Source: Metamycoplasma cloacale
GTDB taxonomy: Bacteria > Bacillota_I > Bacilli_A > Mycoplasmatales > Metamycoplasmataceae
Direction of reading: 5' to 3'
Length of the DNA stretch: 64,000 bases
NCBI RefSeq assembly: GCF_900660735.1
Contig: NZ_LR215049.1
Span: 62,001 to 126,000, forward strand
Position 1 is the stretch's first letter. Every line of letters begins with the position of its first letter. The position numbers were made by a program, and so were the translations under genes. This document shows, piece after piece, positions 32,353 to 44,652 of the stretch. The notes under the pieces were generated by a model, which saw only the letters and a list, made by a program, of their open reading frames with translations, was not told the origin of the DNA and ran no database searches.

Positions 32353-33263
32353 ATACGATTGCTAATAGATTTAGCAGCAATGGTTCCATCGCCAGTTGCA
32401 GTTGTGATTTGTCTAACGTGTTTTTCAATAACATCACCTGCGGCGAATACGTTTTTCATTGAAGTTTCCATGTGTTCATCAACGACAATAAAACCAGCTT
32501 TGTTTAATTCAATTTTGTTTTTTAGAAATTCAGTATTTGGTCTAAAACCAATGTATGGGAAAACACAATTTATATTCATTTTAACAATGTTTCCATTGAT
32601 ATTAGCTTCAATTTCTTGAACTTCTGTTTCACCAATTAATTTTAATATTTTAGAGTTTTCATGAATAAAGATATTGTTATGTTTTTTAGCATCTTCAACT
32701 AATTTCTTTTCAGCAATAATCCCATCTCTTACAAAGATATGTACCTCTGATGCCATTGATGCAAGGTATGCTGATTCTTCAAATGCAGAGTTTCCACCAC
32801 CAATGATTGCACAAGGTTTACCTTTATATAAAGCCCCATCACATACAGCACAATATGAAACACCACGTTGGTTGAAAAACTCAATGTTTTCAACATCTAA
32901 CGGAATTAAATTACGCATACCAGTAGCAACAATTATTGCTTTTGCATAAATTAAATCTGTTTTATTTTCTAAACCAATTTCAAATATTTTATTTTCTTCT
33001 TTTCAATTAAAATCAATTACTTTTCCGTATATAAATTGAGCACCGTTTTCTTTAGCTTGACTTAACATTTTAATTGAAATCTCTGGCCCTGAAATAAATG
33101 AATAACCAGGATAGTTTTCAATTTTGCTTTGTTCAGCCATTTTACCACCAGGCATTTTTGATTCAATAAATGCAACTTTGGCATTGTTTCTGGCTAGATA
33201 TAAAGCTGCAGTTAAACCAGCTGGCCCAGCTCCAATTATTATTACATCAAATGAATTATTCAT
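32349..33263 (-). CDS. trxB: Thioredoxin reductase
   Basis: A 304-residue FAD/NADPH enzyme that reduces thioredoxin. FAD site VIIIGAGPAGLTAALY, redox pair in SYCAVCDGALYKG, NADPH site CAIIGGGNSAFEESAYLA, and the second FAD motif VFAAGDVIEKHVRQITTA. Normal length. The single TGA Trp (DFNW) is the only break. It starts 1 nt after the lgt stop, an lgt-trxB pair also seen in other Firmicutes. Confidence 0.96.
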
Positions 33264-33264
33264 T

Positions 33265-34185
33265 TTATTCCTTAGCAGCTACAGCTGTTTTGTTATTCTT
33301 TGATTTTAAATTGAAGTTAATACCAGTATTTTTTGGTTCATACACAATGAAATAAAAGTATTTTTTAGTTCATTGTGGTTTATATAATGGAACTTTATAT
33401 ACGTTATATTTAGATGAACCCATGAATTCACATACAATAACAAAGATAATTCCAACAACAATATATAGTGCTGAAATAACTTTATAGATTGTATAGTTAT
33501 CTTCACGCAATGGCTCCATACCAAATCTAATAATTCCGTAGTAAAGAATATATATTCCTGCTGTGGTTCCGGGTCTTAATCAGTTAAAAAAGTTTAAAAT
33601 TCAAACAATAACGATATAACCTACAAAGTTTGCAATTGATTCATACAAGAATAATGGTAATCTGTAATGACCAGAAATAAACATATGTTGTCTAATTACG
33701 CTTGGTAATATCTTGAAAGCCAATGAGTTTTCTTCCATAATACCACCATAAACTTCGTGGTTAGCAAAGTTTCCTCATCTACCAATTGCTTGTCCGATTA
33801 AAACAGCGGGTAAAATAATACTAAACGCTTTCTTTAAATCAATTCTCTTTGGGTGTTTTGAAAATACAACGTAAGCTACACAACATATAGTTGAAACAAT
33901 AACCCCACCATGAATTGATAAACCACCTTCTCAAATTGCTCAGAAACGTTTTACAGTTTGTCAATTATGCGCAATTGCTTGTTGAATGATGAAAAACATT
34001 CTAGCTCCAACAATGGCAGTTGGAAGTGCTATAAAAATTAAAATTGCAAATCTGTCAAAAGAATACTTCTCTCTTTTTCAGAAAAACAATACAGTTAATA
34101 TTGAAGCTAACATCCCTAGCATAATGCATAGTGAATATACATAAAAAGGTCCAACTTTTAACTGTACTCCAGCAAAATCTGCCAT
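33265..34185 (-). CDS. lgt: Prolipoprotein diacylglyceryl transferase
   Basis: Adds diacylglycerol to the lipobox Cys of prolipoproteins. The 306-residue membrane protein shows AIWEGGLSIHGGVI and the signature GRWGNFANHEVYGG, with about seven membrane spans. Nine or more TGA Trp codons hide it completely in a standard-code search. An AGGAGG-type Shine-Dalgarno precedes the ATG. Its substrates in this window would include the lipoproteins at 2800, 39226 and 56830. Confidence 0.94.
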
Positions 34186-34246
34186 ATTCCTCCTTTTTTA
34201 TCATGAAATCTATTTATTAATTTTATATTAATAACTGAATTATTCA

Positions 34247-37060
34247 TTAAAGAATTTTATTTAAAAATATTCCTGTATATGAATTTTGGTTTTTTGCAAC
34301 TTGTTCTGGGGTTCCGGTAGCAACAATTCTGCCACCATTTTTTCCACCGCCAGGACCTAAATCAATGATATGATCAGCTGATTTAATGACGTCTAAATTA
34401 TGTTCAATAACAATTACTGTATTGCCTTGATCAACAATTCTATTTAAGACGTTCAATAATTTTTGCACATCATATGAATGTAATCCAGTTGTTGGTTCAT
34501 CTAGTAGATATAAAGTCTTACCAGTTGATTTCTTTTGCAATTCAGATGATAATTTAACCCGTTGTGCTTCTCCACCACTTAAGGTAGTTGCTGGTTGACC
34601 TAATTTAATATAGTCAAGACCGACGTCAATTAATGTTTGTAATTTTTGGGTAATTTTACTATGAATACCAAAAAAATGCATTGCTTGTTCAACAGTCATT
34701 TCTAAAACATCATTAATGTTTTTGCCGTTGTATTTAACTTCTAATGTTTCTTGATTATATCTATGACCATCACAGTGATCGCAAGTTACATAAACGTCAG
34801 GTAAAAAATGCATTTCAATTTTTAAAACCCCAGCTCCTTCACATTTATCACATCTTCCACCACTGACGTTAAAAGTGAAACGAGAAGCAGTATAACCTCT
34901 AATCATTGCTTCTTGAGTTTGTGCAAATAAAGCTCTAATGTCATCAAATACACCAGTATAGGTTGCAATATTAGAACGTGATGTTCTACCGATAGGACTT
35001 TGATCAATTGGAATGATTTTATCGATGTTTAATTGTCCCGATAAACTATTATCCTTACGATAATCATAGTGTTTGCTGTTTAAAAAATCATCTACTTTAA
35101 CAGCTAGTTCTTCATTAATTAAACTACTTTTACCAGAACCAGAAACACCGGTTATTGCAATAAATTTACCCAGTGGAAAATCAACTGTAACATTTTGTAA
35201 GTTATTGGTTTTAGCGTGTTTTAAAGTTAATACTTTACCATTTCCTGAACGTCTGTAACGTGGTGTTTGAATTTCGAGACGTTTTGATAAATATTTACCA
35301 GTTAATGAATTTGGATGAGCAGCAATTTCTTCAACAGTTCCAGATGCGACTATTTCGCCACCATGTTCACCGGCTAGTAATCCAATATCAACGATATAAT
35401 CTGCTTCTCTAATTGTTTCTTCGTCATGTTCTACAACAATTAAGGTATTACCTAAATCAACCATATGTTTTAAAGAAGCTAGTAGTTTTTGATTATCTTT
35501 TTGATGTAAACCAATTGAAGGTTCATCTAAAACATATAGAATTCCCGTTAGATTTGAACCAATTTGAGTTGCTAATCTAATTCTTTGCGCTTCTCCACCA
35601 CTTAAAGTTTCAGCACGACGATTTAATGTTAGATATTCAAGACCGACATCAATTAGGAATTTTAAGCGATGTTTAAGTTCGATTAAAATTAATTGACTAA
35701 TTTCTAGTTCAACTTCGTTTAAAACTAAATTATTGATAATTTCATTTAGTTCTTCAATTGATTTACTTGATATTTCATAGATGTTTAAATTAGCAATTTT
35801 CACAGCTAATGCATAATTATTTAATCTTTGACCCTTACAGCTAGGACAAGCTATTGGAGATAAGAAGTTCTTGAAATAAATTCTAGATTCTTCGGAATTA
35901 GTTTCAAGATATCTACGTTCAATTTTACTTAATATTCCTTCAATATAACGAGTTGTTCTTCTTGTGTTTGTTTGCGATTTTAAAGTAAAGGTAATTTCTT
36001 CATCTGATCCATATTGAATTAATTCAAGTTCTCTTTTAGATAGTTGATCAATTGGAGTTTTAGGATCGATTTGATAGTAATCAAGTAATGCTTTAAATTC
36101 TTGTCATTCTAAATTACTGGTATTAACTGTATTTTTGTAATATAGAATTGCACCCTCATTGATTGATAATTCTTTGTTAGGACATACTAAATCAAATGAA
36201 GCTTTTTGTAATGCTCCAATTCCTTTACATTCATTACACATTCCATTTGGTGAGTTGAAAGAAAATAATTTAGGTTCAATTTTAGGCATATCAAAATCAC
36301 CATATTCGCAACTATGATGAATAGAGAATATTTCGTAATCACCCTCTTCAGTTGCAATGGCAACTAATCCTTTTGATTGCTCAAGGGCAATTTCAATTGC
36401 TTCATTAATTCTAGATTGTAAATCTTTTGATAATACAAGACGATCAACCACTAAATCAATGTTATGTTTTTTGTTTTTATCTAATGTAATCTCATTTTCT
36501 AGTAAAAGTAATTCATTATCAACTCTTACTCTTAAAAATCCATCTCTTTGTAGTTTAGATAATAAAGCTTGATGTGCACCTTTTTGATTTACTATTAAAG
36601 GAGCTAATATATAAACTTTGCTACCTTCTTTGTATTTAAAAATAGCATTAATAATATCTTTAATTCTTTGAGCTGAAATTTCTTTTTTATGTGTTGGACA
36701 AAAAGGTTTTCCAATTCTTGCGTATAAAAGACGAAGATAGTCGTATATTTCGGTTACTGTCCCAACAATACTTCTTGGGTTGTTATGAATTGTTTTTTGT
36801 TCAATTGAAATTGCTGGAGATAGTCCTTCAATACTTTCAACATTAGGTTTTTTTGTTCCCCCTAAAAATTGTCTAGCATAATTAGATAAACTATCAACAT
36901 ATCTTCTGCGTCCTTCTTCATAGATTGTATTAAAGGCAAGAGATGATTTACCAGAACCGGAAACTCCAGTAAATACAACTAATTTATTACGTGGAATTTC
37001 TAGATTAACATTCTTTAAATTATTTTCTTTTGCGCCTTTGATGATGATTTTTTCATTCAT
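34247..37060 (-). CDS. uvrA: Excinuclease ABC subunit A
   Basis: Damage-recognition ATPase of nucleotide excision repair, 937 residues. Two ABC modules: Walker [15 protein letters not shown] and [13 protein letters not shown]; signatures [12 protein letters not shown] and [12 protein letters not shown]; Walker [13 protein letters not shown] and [12 protein letters not shown]. Zinc-finger cysteines are kept ([17 protein letters not shown] and [16 protein letters not shown]). The start at 37060 follows an AAAGG ribosome site; an in-frame ATG at 37087 has none. Confidence 0.97.
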
Positions 37061-37111
37061 ATAGAACCTTTCATTTTTCTTAAACATAAAAATTATAAAT
37101 TTTTAAAATAA

Positions 37112-37155
37112 AAAACAACGAATTATTGCTAATTAAAATCATCGTTGTTTTTATT
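37112..37155. terminator. Terminator of the 38 kb minus-strand operon
   Basis: AAAACAACGA (37112-37121) and TCGTTGTTTT (37142-37151) form a perfect stem. On the minus strand T-rich sequence follows. It overlaps the stop of the 409-residue gene. Confidence 0.75.
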
Positions 37156-38358
37156 ATCTTTTGTTTTTTTAATTTCTTCTTTGGCTTTTAAATCTTTTTC
37201 TAATTCTTCTTTTTCTATTTCCATTAATTCAATCAATTTTTTAGTTGCTTCTTCTTTAATGAATTTAGATAAACCTAAGCCATCATCAATCTTCATTGTT
37301 TTAATGAAATCATCAAGCGTTTCATTAAATTTATCTACAATTTCGTCAGTTGCTACACCTTGCATACGCAATGAGTTATAGAAATCTTTTGCCATTTCTT
37401 CAATGCTGAATGGATCTTCATCGTCTGGATCAACATCTGCGTGTTCTAAATTACTGTTTTCTGCTTCTTTTTTCACATGTTCTCTTAAAAATTCTTTGAA
37501 TTCTTCATTATCAGCAAGATCTAAATCATAGTGTCTGAATAATACAAATTCTGGATTGTCGTAGTTGAAATCTTTAATTTTTAAACCAAGGTTATTTTCG
37601 AAAAACAGGTTGTCTGTGTTTTCTTTTTGTGAGATTGAATATTGTTTGATTGTAAAATCATAAATTCTTTGAGCTAATCGATTAACTTTTCTTCTACCAT
37701 TTTTTCCATCAATTTCCTTGAAGTCCTTTAAAGGATTTTTTCTCATTGCTTGAACGTAATCATATGTAAAAATATTGTTTATATGTTTTAGATTGCTATC
37801 AATGTCTTTTGAGTTTTTACCAAATAATAAAGACATATCAACTTCTACTGAATAATTATGCGGAACAACTTCACCTTCTTTGCCAAGCATTGTACCTACA
37901 ACACCCTCAATTTTGAAAGCACCTCAATAGCCATTTTCTAAAATTGTATTATATGTAATTGTTGCTAACGAAGTAAATTCCATACCATCACTTGTAATGA
38001 TAAATGGCTCTATTGCAGTCGATCCTGAAATCATATTCATGTTTCTTTCGTTGCCCGTTGACATAAAGTTGTATATATATTCAGGAACTACAAAAATTTG
38101 ATTACCCATAAATTTATATTCTTTATGACTTCAGTCAATTGTGAAGTAGTTAAATTCTTGGTGTTCTTCAATTCCTAGTGCATAGTTAATAAAGTGTTTT
38201 AAGTCATCAAATGTAGTTGCGCCATTTAAAGCAAATGTTAAGTCTTTAACATCAATTGCCTTTTTAACTGGATGATATTCAAATCTTCCATTTTTGAATA
38301 TAACCCCTTTATCAGTAGCTGTTACATCGACTAATATGTTAAAGTAATTTCTAAGCAT
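37129..38358 (-). CDS. Conserved hypothetical cytosolic protein
   Basis: A 409-residue acidic protein without signal peptide or membrane span. It contains YFNILVDVTATDKGV at the start, a middle with GSTAIEPFIITSDGME, and a highly charged, helical C-terminus (EIEKEELEKDLKAKEEI). I recognise no domain. The 1-nt TAATG overlap with the upstream HAD gene shows that they are translated together. Probably a mollicute-specific protein. Confidence 0.75.
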
Positions 38359-39245
38359 TATTTCTCCTTAATATTGTGTAGCATATATTTTTTATATAGA
38401 TGTTTTAAACGATAAGCATAATCTAGAATAGCTTCACCTAACCCATTTTGTTCAACTGAACTAGTGTAGTATTTAGCTGTTTTTAATACCTCGTTATAAG
38501 CATTTGCCATTGCATATGAATATTGTGTCAATTTAAGCATCGTTATATCGTTATAACCATCGCCTATTGTCATTATTTCATCAATTTTAGTTTCATCATT
38601 GTTATATACATTGTTCATCATTCAAACAACCGCAGATGCTTTATCTAAATTGTTTGGAAGGATCTCAATATTACAATTGGTTAATGTTTTTGATACACCA
38701 TTGATATTGTCAATCAACTTATTGATTTCTTGCAATTGCTCTTCATTATCATGGTCATATGGATAGATTTCAATTTTAACTGGATTGATTGATTCATTGT
38801 TGTATTTTTTAGGAAATGTTTTTCTAATTTCTTCATTTTTAAAATGATATGTAAATAGTGAATCGTTTCAATCTTTATCTAATAGATAGAAATATTGTTC
38901 GTTATCTCAAAACAGAATTTGAAATTGATGTTTTGAAGCAATATCAATAATGTCTTTTAAGATTTTTTTATCAATATGTTCTGAATAAATAATTTTTTCA
39001 TTTACAACATCATATATTTGCGAACCAGACGAACCTAATACATATTTTGCTTGTAATTCATTTGACAATCAATTCATTCGATCGAAGCAAGGATTACCAG
39101 TACATATATTGAAATCACCATTATTTTCATTAATGAAACGAACATCTTCAATTGTTTCTTTTAAGAGATTGAAGTTTTTATAAATTGTTCCATCAACATC
39201 TGAAAAAATAATCAGTTTTTTATTATTAATTGTTTTTTCTTCCAT
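38358..39245 (-). CDS. Cof-type HAD phosphatase
   Basis: A 295-residue HAD hydrolase: motif I IIFSDVDGTIYKN, CTGNPCFDR (motif II region), and MTIGDGYNDITMLKL (motif III/IV). A cap domain lies between. The start at 39245 has AAAGGAA ahead; an in-frame ATG at 39314 lies inside the upstream lipoprotein gene and is less likely. The gene overlaps the lipoprotein gene by 20 nt and the next gene by 1 nt. Substrate unknown. Confidence 0.88.
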
Positions 39246-39888
39246 GATGATATTTCTTAATTCCTTTCTTCTTTTTATGTCTAATGATTTGAACGATAAT
39301 AATGGTTGCAGCAATTACGGCAACAACAGTTGGAATAATGATTCTAATTAAATTCCAAGCGTGTGCTTCTTGTTGTTCTTTTTTAACAATTTCATCGTGT
39401 CCTTTAAAACCGGAAACTCTATCTAAAGTATGACGTTCATAGAAGAAATAATTTTTATTTAAAGTTCCGTTGTATAAATATTCACGTTCTTTTTCATCAG
39501 CTGGAGCTAGTCATGCTGAGATTTGAATTTCTGTTGTGCTGAAGATATCAGCGCTAAAAAAAATGGCATATTTTTCTTGAAAAGCCGCTTTGTCAATATC
39601 TTTATAAAAAGGAGCGTCTTCTTTTAAATAAATAGTTTTGATTGGGAAGTTTTCGCTATCATAAATAAATTCACGAAAGAAATCTTTGATTCGATAATCA
39701 CTTTTTTCATGTGTTGAAATATTTAAATCTTCAAATTTTATTTCTTTTAATTTAGCTAGATATTTATCGAAATTAGGATCTTTATCATTTCTAATTTTAT
39801 GATCTACAGGTTTTTCACATGCTACAGTTGCAATTGGAGCAACTATTGCTAAAGGTGATCCCAAAGCTAGTAATTTTCACTTTTTCAT
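39226..39888 (-). CDS. Lipoprotein with C-terminal membrane anchor
   Basis: A 220-residue protein with a lipoprotein signal (MKKWKLLALGSPLAI, then TVA-Cys24). The extracellular part holds YRIKDFFREFIYDSENF. A second hydrophobic span (about residues 180-202, IIPTVVAVIAATIIIVQII) is followed by a basic tail KKKKGIKKYHHGRKNN. Such double anchoring is unusual. Function unknown. It overlaps the HAD gene by 20 nt. The first two Trp are TGA-coded. Confidence 0.8.
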
Positions 39889-39950
39889 AATTAAAATTAT
39901 ATGTTAATTATTATCATTTTAATCTTATTTTTTTCTCAAATTAAGTAATG

Positions 39951-39956
39951 TATAAT
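39951..39956 (+). promoter_or_regulatory. -10 box of rmuC
   Basis: TATAAT 37 nt before the rmuC ATG; an AGAGGGGAT ribosome site follows at about 39981. Confidence 0.5.
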
Positions 39957-39993
39957 ATATATTATTTACAATATATATTAAAGAGGGGATGAC

Positions 39994-41508
39994 ATGAATA
40001 GCACTGAAATTGTTTTGATTTTGTTGGTTGTAATAGCAATATTAATTGCATTAGGTATTTTAATTTTCTTAATTATTAAAACCATCAAAGATAGAAAAAG
40101 AAATAATACATTGTTAAATCAAGAATTGCAATCAGCAATTGCAAAAGAGATTAAAGATTCAATAATTTATGAACTTAAAGAACAACATACAGATTTATTA
40201 ACTAGACACATTGTCAATATAAATGATTTTAATGACAAAGCAAATTCAATAAAAACAGATGTAACAGAAGCTGTAAAAAATATTGAAACAGTTAAAATTG
40301 ACATTAATAATTTATATATGGAAAGCAATCGTAAAATTAGTGAAAATCTTAATGATTTAAATAAAACATTGATGAATGAATTTAATTCAAATAGAGAACT
40401 TTTAAACAATAACTTTAATATTTTAAAAGGTGAATTAAATATTTTATTTAAAACTAATGTCAAAGATAATACTGAATTGATTGAAAAATCTATTAATAAT
40501 TTAAATAATGAAACTAATAAAATGAAAGAAATTATTAATGATGGAATTAAACAAATTAAAGACGAATTAAACGAACAATTTAAAAATGAATTGCAAGTTA
40601 AATTGAATGAATATTTCGGCACAGTTGATAAATCAATGCAAAATTTAACAACTCATGTTACAAAATTTGAAACCTTGCAACAAGAAGTAACACAATTGAA
40701 CAAAGCATTCAATGATAACAAAAGAAGAGGTAATTTCGGTGAACTTAGCCTTGAATTACTATTACAAAACAATTACAATTCAGCATTGTGAGAAGCACAA
40801 TTTCGCTATAGTAATATAAAACAAGATAAAGTAAAATTAACTGAAAAAGAAAAAGGTTATATCGTTGATTTTGTCTTTAAGACTTTTGATAAAAACGGTG
40901 AAATTATATATGTTCCTATTGATTCAAAATTTTCAATTCAAACCTTTTTAGATATCAAAAACGCTAAAACAATTGAAGAATTAAAAGTTGCCGAACATGA
41001 ATTTAAGAAAGTAATTAAGGAAAAAGCAAAAGATATTAATAAATATATTATTGATAAGGTTACAACTCCATATGGAATTATGTATCTACCAAGCGAAGCA
41101 ATTTATGCGGAAGCTTTAAGTGATTACAATCTAGCTAAAATGTGTTACGACGAATATAGAGTTATGATTGCTGGACCTACAACTATATCTGCATTTATTT
41201 CAAATATCGCAATTAATATGGAGTGTGTAAATATTTCAAATAATATTTCTAAAATGTTTGATTTATTTAAATATATTTCATTAAATTACAACAACGTAAG
41301 AAAAGAAATGGAAGCAAGTAAGAAATCAATTGATAAAACCAATACATCAATTGAAAGAGCAATTAAAAGCGTTGATAAAGTTCATAAAGAAATTAGCAAA
41401 TCTAAGTTTATTTCAGTGAATCCAACTCCCGAAATTGAACCAATATTAGGTATTTCAACAACAGAAGAAATTATTGACAATAATTCAAATGATGAAAATA
41501 ATGATTAA
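39994..41508 (+). CDS. rmuC: RmuC-family DNA recombination protein
   Basis: A 504-residue protein with an N-terminal TM (residues ~5-30), a long coiled coil to about 230, and the RmuC nuclease-like domain. The latter shows KRRGNFGELSLELLLQ, KGYIVDFVF, VPIDSKFS, and YGIMYLPSEAIYAEAL, including the Asp-x-Lys core. RmuC limits inversions and rearrangements at repeats in E. coli. A single TGA Trp (SALW) splits it. Between divergent lipoprotein and prs. Confidence 0.92.
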
Positions 41509-41574
41509 TATTAGTTTAAATAGTTATTTAAACTTATAATTTAAGTATTAAAAATTAATATATAAAGGAAAAAT

Positions 41575-42549
41575 ATGCAAAATAATAAAGAAGACAATGT
41601 TGTTATATTTGGTATGGAAAATTCATTCAATTTAGCAAAAGAAATTGGGGAAACAATTAATCGCGAAGTATTTCCTGTTCAAAAAATTACTTTTGCTGAT
41701 GGAGAACAACTTTTATATTCAAATTCAACAGTTAGAAATCAAGTTGTATTTATCGTATGTAATACAGCAAAACCAGTTAATGACAATTTAATGGCTTTAT
41801 TGATTTTTATTGACTCATTAAAAAGAGCAAGCGCTAAAAGAATTAATGTTGTTTTAACATACTATGGTTATGCAAGACAAGATAGAAAAGTTAGCGGTAG
41901 ACAACCTATTTCATCTAAATTAGTAGCTGATTTATTAACAGTTGCTGGAGCAACAAAAGTCATAACCATTGATTTACACAACCCTTCAATTCAAGGTTTC
42001 TTTAATATTCCATTAGACGATTTACGTGGTCAATTCATTTTTTCAAACGAATTAAGAAAAAGAGAAGATAAATTTGTCATTGTATCACCAGATCACGGCG
42101 GAGCAGTTAGAGCAAGACAATTATCCGAATTATTACATAATAATGAAGAAATTGCTGTTATTGATAAACGTAGAACGGGACCAAATCAGTCAGAAATCAT
42201 GGGACTACTTGGGGATGTTTCAAACAAAAATGTTGTAATTTATGACGACATTATTGATACAGGTGGAACAATATTAAACGCTGCTAGAGTATTAAAACAA
42301 TATGGTGCAAAGAAAATTATTATTGCTGCCACACATGGTTTATTTTCGCGTGGTTTTGAAATGTTTGAAAACGAAGAAATAGTCGATGAAGTAATAATTA
42401 CTAACTCAATTAATCAAGACCATCTAAAACATTTTAAAAAGTTAAATGTTTTATCAATTGCTAATTTTTTAGGTTTGGTAATTGAAGCTAACATTCAAAG
42501 AAAATCTATTACAGAGGTTTACGATGATTACGGAAACGGAAATATTTAA
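41575..42549 (+). CDS. prs: Ribose-phosphate pyrophosphokinase
   Basis: Makes PRPP from ribose 5-phosphate and ATP. The 324 residues show FADGEQLLY, YYGYARQDRKVSGRQPIS, DLHNPSIQGFFNIPLDDL, the flexible-loop region VIDKRRTGPNQSE and the PRPP site VVIYDDIIDTGGTI. Normal length. AAAGGAAA ribosome site. It overlaps rsmG by 26 nt. Confidence 0.97.
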   Translation: MQNNKEDNVVIFGMENSFNLAKEIGETINREVFPVQKITFADGEQLLYSNSTVRNQVVFIVCNTAKPVNDNLMALLIFIDSLKRASAKRINVVLTYYGYARQDRKVSGRQPISSKLVADLLTVAGATKVITIDLHNPSIQGFFNIPLDDLRGQFIFSNELRKREDKFVIVSPDHGGAVRARQLSELLHNNEEIAVIDKRRTGPNQSEIMGLLGDVSNKNVVIYDDIIDTGGTILNAARVLKQYGAKKIIIAATHGLFSRGFEMFENEEIVDEVIITNSINQDHLKHFKKLNVLSIANFLGLVIEANIQRKSITEVYDDYGNGNI

Positions 42550-43237
42550 TCTCTTTGATGAATATTTAGATAAACCTTCTGTTGAAACAAAGCACTTATT
42601 ACATCAATATTATTTATTGATCGAGGAAGAAAATAGCAAATATAATTTAACTGGTTTTAAAGGTAAACAGTTAATTTTAAATGGATTAATTGAATCTATA
42701 TTAATTTTTAATTATATAAATGAGCATATTTTAGATCTTAAAGATAAAAGATTATTAGATATAGGTAGTGGCGCTGGTTTTCCGATATTACCTTATTTAA
42801 TTTATAAACAAAATTTTTCTTTAACTATTCATGAACCAATGGAAAAAAGGGTGAAATTTTTAACATTAGTTAAAGATAAATTGGGTTTAAAAAACATTGA
42901 AATTAAACAAATAAGATCAGAAGATTCTAATGAATTAGAGAAGTTTGATTTTATATCAGCAAGAGCTGTTTCTGAATTAAAAAATTTAATTGAAATTTCA
43001 CATGCATTAGGTAAAATGAATGCTACATTTTGCTTTCTAAAATCTAATTCATACGAAAAAGAAATAGAGAATGCTAAAAAAATTATTAACCAATTAGGTA
43101 TTGAAACAAAAACTATTGATTTAAAGACATTTTTTGAAATAAGAAATGTTATTGTTTATTATAGAAAAACAAGTAAAACACCAAAAAATATACCAAGAAA
43201 ATGAAGCCAAATTATTAAGGATAATTTAAAGAGATAA
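42524..43237 (+). CDS. rsmG: 16S rRNA (guanine527-N7)-methyltransferase
   Basis: A 237-residue SAM methyltransferase. NSKYNLTGFKGK precedes motif I LLDIGSGAGFPILP; ISARAVSEL is the typical second motif. The start at 42524 has AGAGG 9 nt ahead; an earlier in-frame ATG at 42482 lacks a site. A TGA Trp close to the end adds the last 11 residues. Coupled to prs by overlap. Confidence 0.94.
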
Positions 43238-43241
43238 AGTT

Positions 43242-44477
43242 ATGAAAGAAAGTTTTTTTCTTAATCTAGCAATCTTGTTATTACTAGCATATACAATTGG
43301 TAAAATATTTGAAAAAATCAAAGTTCCTAAAATAATTGGTTATTTATTAGTTGGTATTATTTTTGGCCCAACATTACTTGATTTAGTAAATCCTACATTA
43401 TTAAACATTAGTGCATATATGAGAAAGATTGCATTAATAATAATTTTAATGCGTTCGGGATTGGCACTTAATTTCAGTGAGATTAAAAAAATAGGTTTTA
43501 GAGGAATACTTATGTCCTTTGTGCCGGCTGGTTTTGAAATTCTAGCCTGTTTAATATTTGCTCCATTAATTTTAAAAGTAGATTATTTAACAGCGGGTAT
43601 CATGGGATGTGTATTAGCGGCTGTTTCGCCCGCAATTGTTGTTCCAAGAATGCTTAAATTAAAATCAGAAGGTTATGGAACTAAAAATAATGTTCCTCAA
43701 ACTGTAATGGCAGGTTCTTCTTTAGATGATATATTTGTAATTATTGTCTTTACCATTCTTTTAGCTATTAAAAAATCATTAAATGATACAGGCGAAATTA
43801 AAGTAACTGCGGCATTCGTTTTAAATATTCCAGGTTCAATTGTTTTAGGGGTTGCTGCTGGTATTTTAATCGGAGTAGTTCTATATAATTCACTAAAATT
43901 ATTAAAAACTCATGCAAATTTAAAATTGATTATATTACTTTTGATGGCTATTTTATGTGTCGGATTGGAAGAACTATTGCATAAAGTTGGTGTTGAATTT
44001 AGTTCATTGTTATCAATTTTTGTTATCGCAATTATTTTTGCAACTTACGATAAAGAAAACAGTGAAAAATATTCGCAATCCTTGAAACATGTTTGAGAAT
44101 TTTTCGAAGCATTATTGTTCTTGCTAGTTGGTTTAATTACAAAAATTGATTTCAAAAACACAGACAATTTAAAAGCTTGAGGTCTAATATGTGTTACTTT
44201 AGTATTTAGATCGCTTGCAGTCTTCTTGTGTTTCATTAGATCTAAAACAACATACAAAGAAAGATTATTTATTATTTTTGCATATCTACCAAAAGCTACC
44301 GTTCAAGCTTCAATTGGGGCAATTGCATTTCAAGAAGGAGTAGATCCATATCAGTTAATTTTAATTGTATCGGTAATAAGCATTGTCTTTACCGCTCCAT
44401 TAGGTGCAATTTTAATGGATACTACATATAAGAAATTATTAGATAAAGAAGAGAAAACCGTTGCTCAAACAGCTTAA
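43242..44477 (+). CDS. Cation:proton antiporter (CPA family)
   Basis: A 411-residue membrane protein with about 12 spans. Family signs are KIIGYLLVGIIFGPTLL near the start, LAAVSPAIVVPRML, and MAGSSLDDIFVIIVF, where the Asp pair of the ion site would lie. FLLVGLITKIDF and AYLPKATVQASIGAIAF follow. Probably Na+/H+ or K+/H+ exchange; the ion cannot be told. It starts 4 nt after rsmG. Confidence 0.9.
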
Positions 44478-44556
44478 TATCAGTTATCTGATATTTTTTA
44501 TTAATTTATTTACAAAAAAAATTCTTATTTTTAACACAAAAAAGTGTTAATTTTTA
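44476..44556 (+). terminator. Two tandem terminators after the antiporter gene
   Basis: First: AATATCAG/CTGATATT with a 4-nt loop and a T-run (44476-44500). Second: TTAACAC/GTGTTAA with a 6-A loop and a T-run (44531-44556). They insulate the following large ABC operon, whose -10 candidate TATAAT is near 44597. Confidence 0.75.
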
Positions 44557-44652
44557 ATTTTAAATATTAAAAACTATATATTTATTTTATTTTCATATAA
44601 TTCTTAATTATTTTATTTAAATAAAATATTTAAACTTAATCAGGAGAATTAT

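Noticed and set aside
37061-37087. Earlier ATG for uvrA
   Set aside because: Adds nine residues absent from the family; AAAGG precedes the later ATG.
39246-39314. Earlier ATG for the HAD phosphatase gene
   Set aside because: Would extend far into the lipoprotein gene; AAAGGAA and normal HAD length support 39245.
42482-42523. Earlier ATG for rsmG
   Set aside because: No ribosome site; the ATG at 42524 has AGAGG at proper distance.
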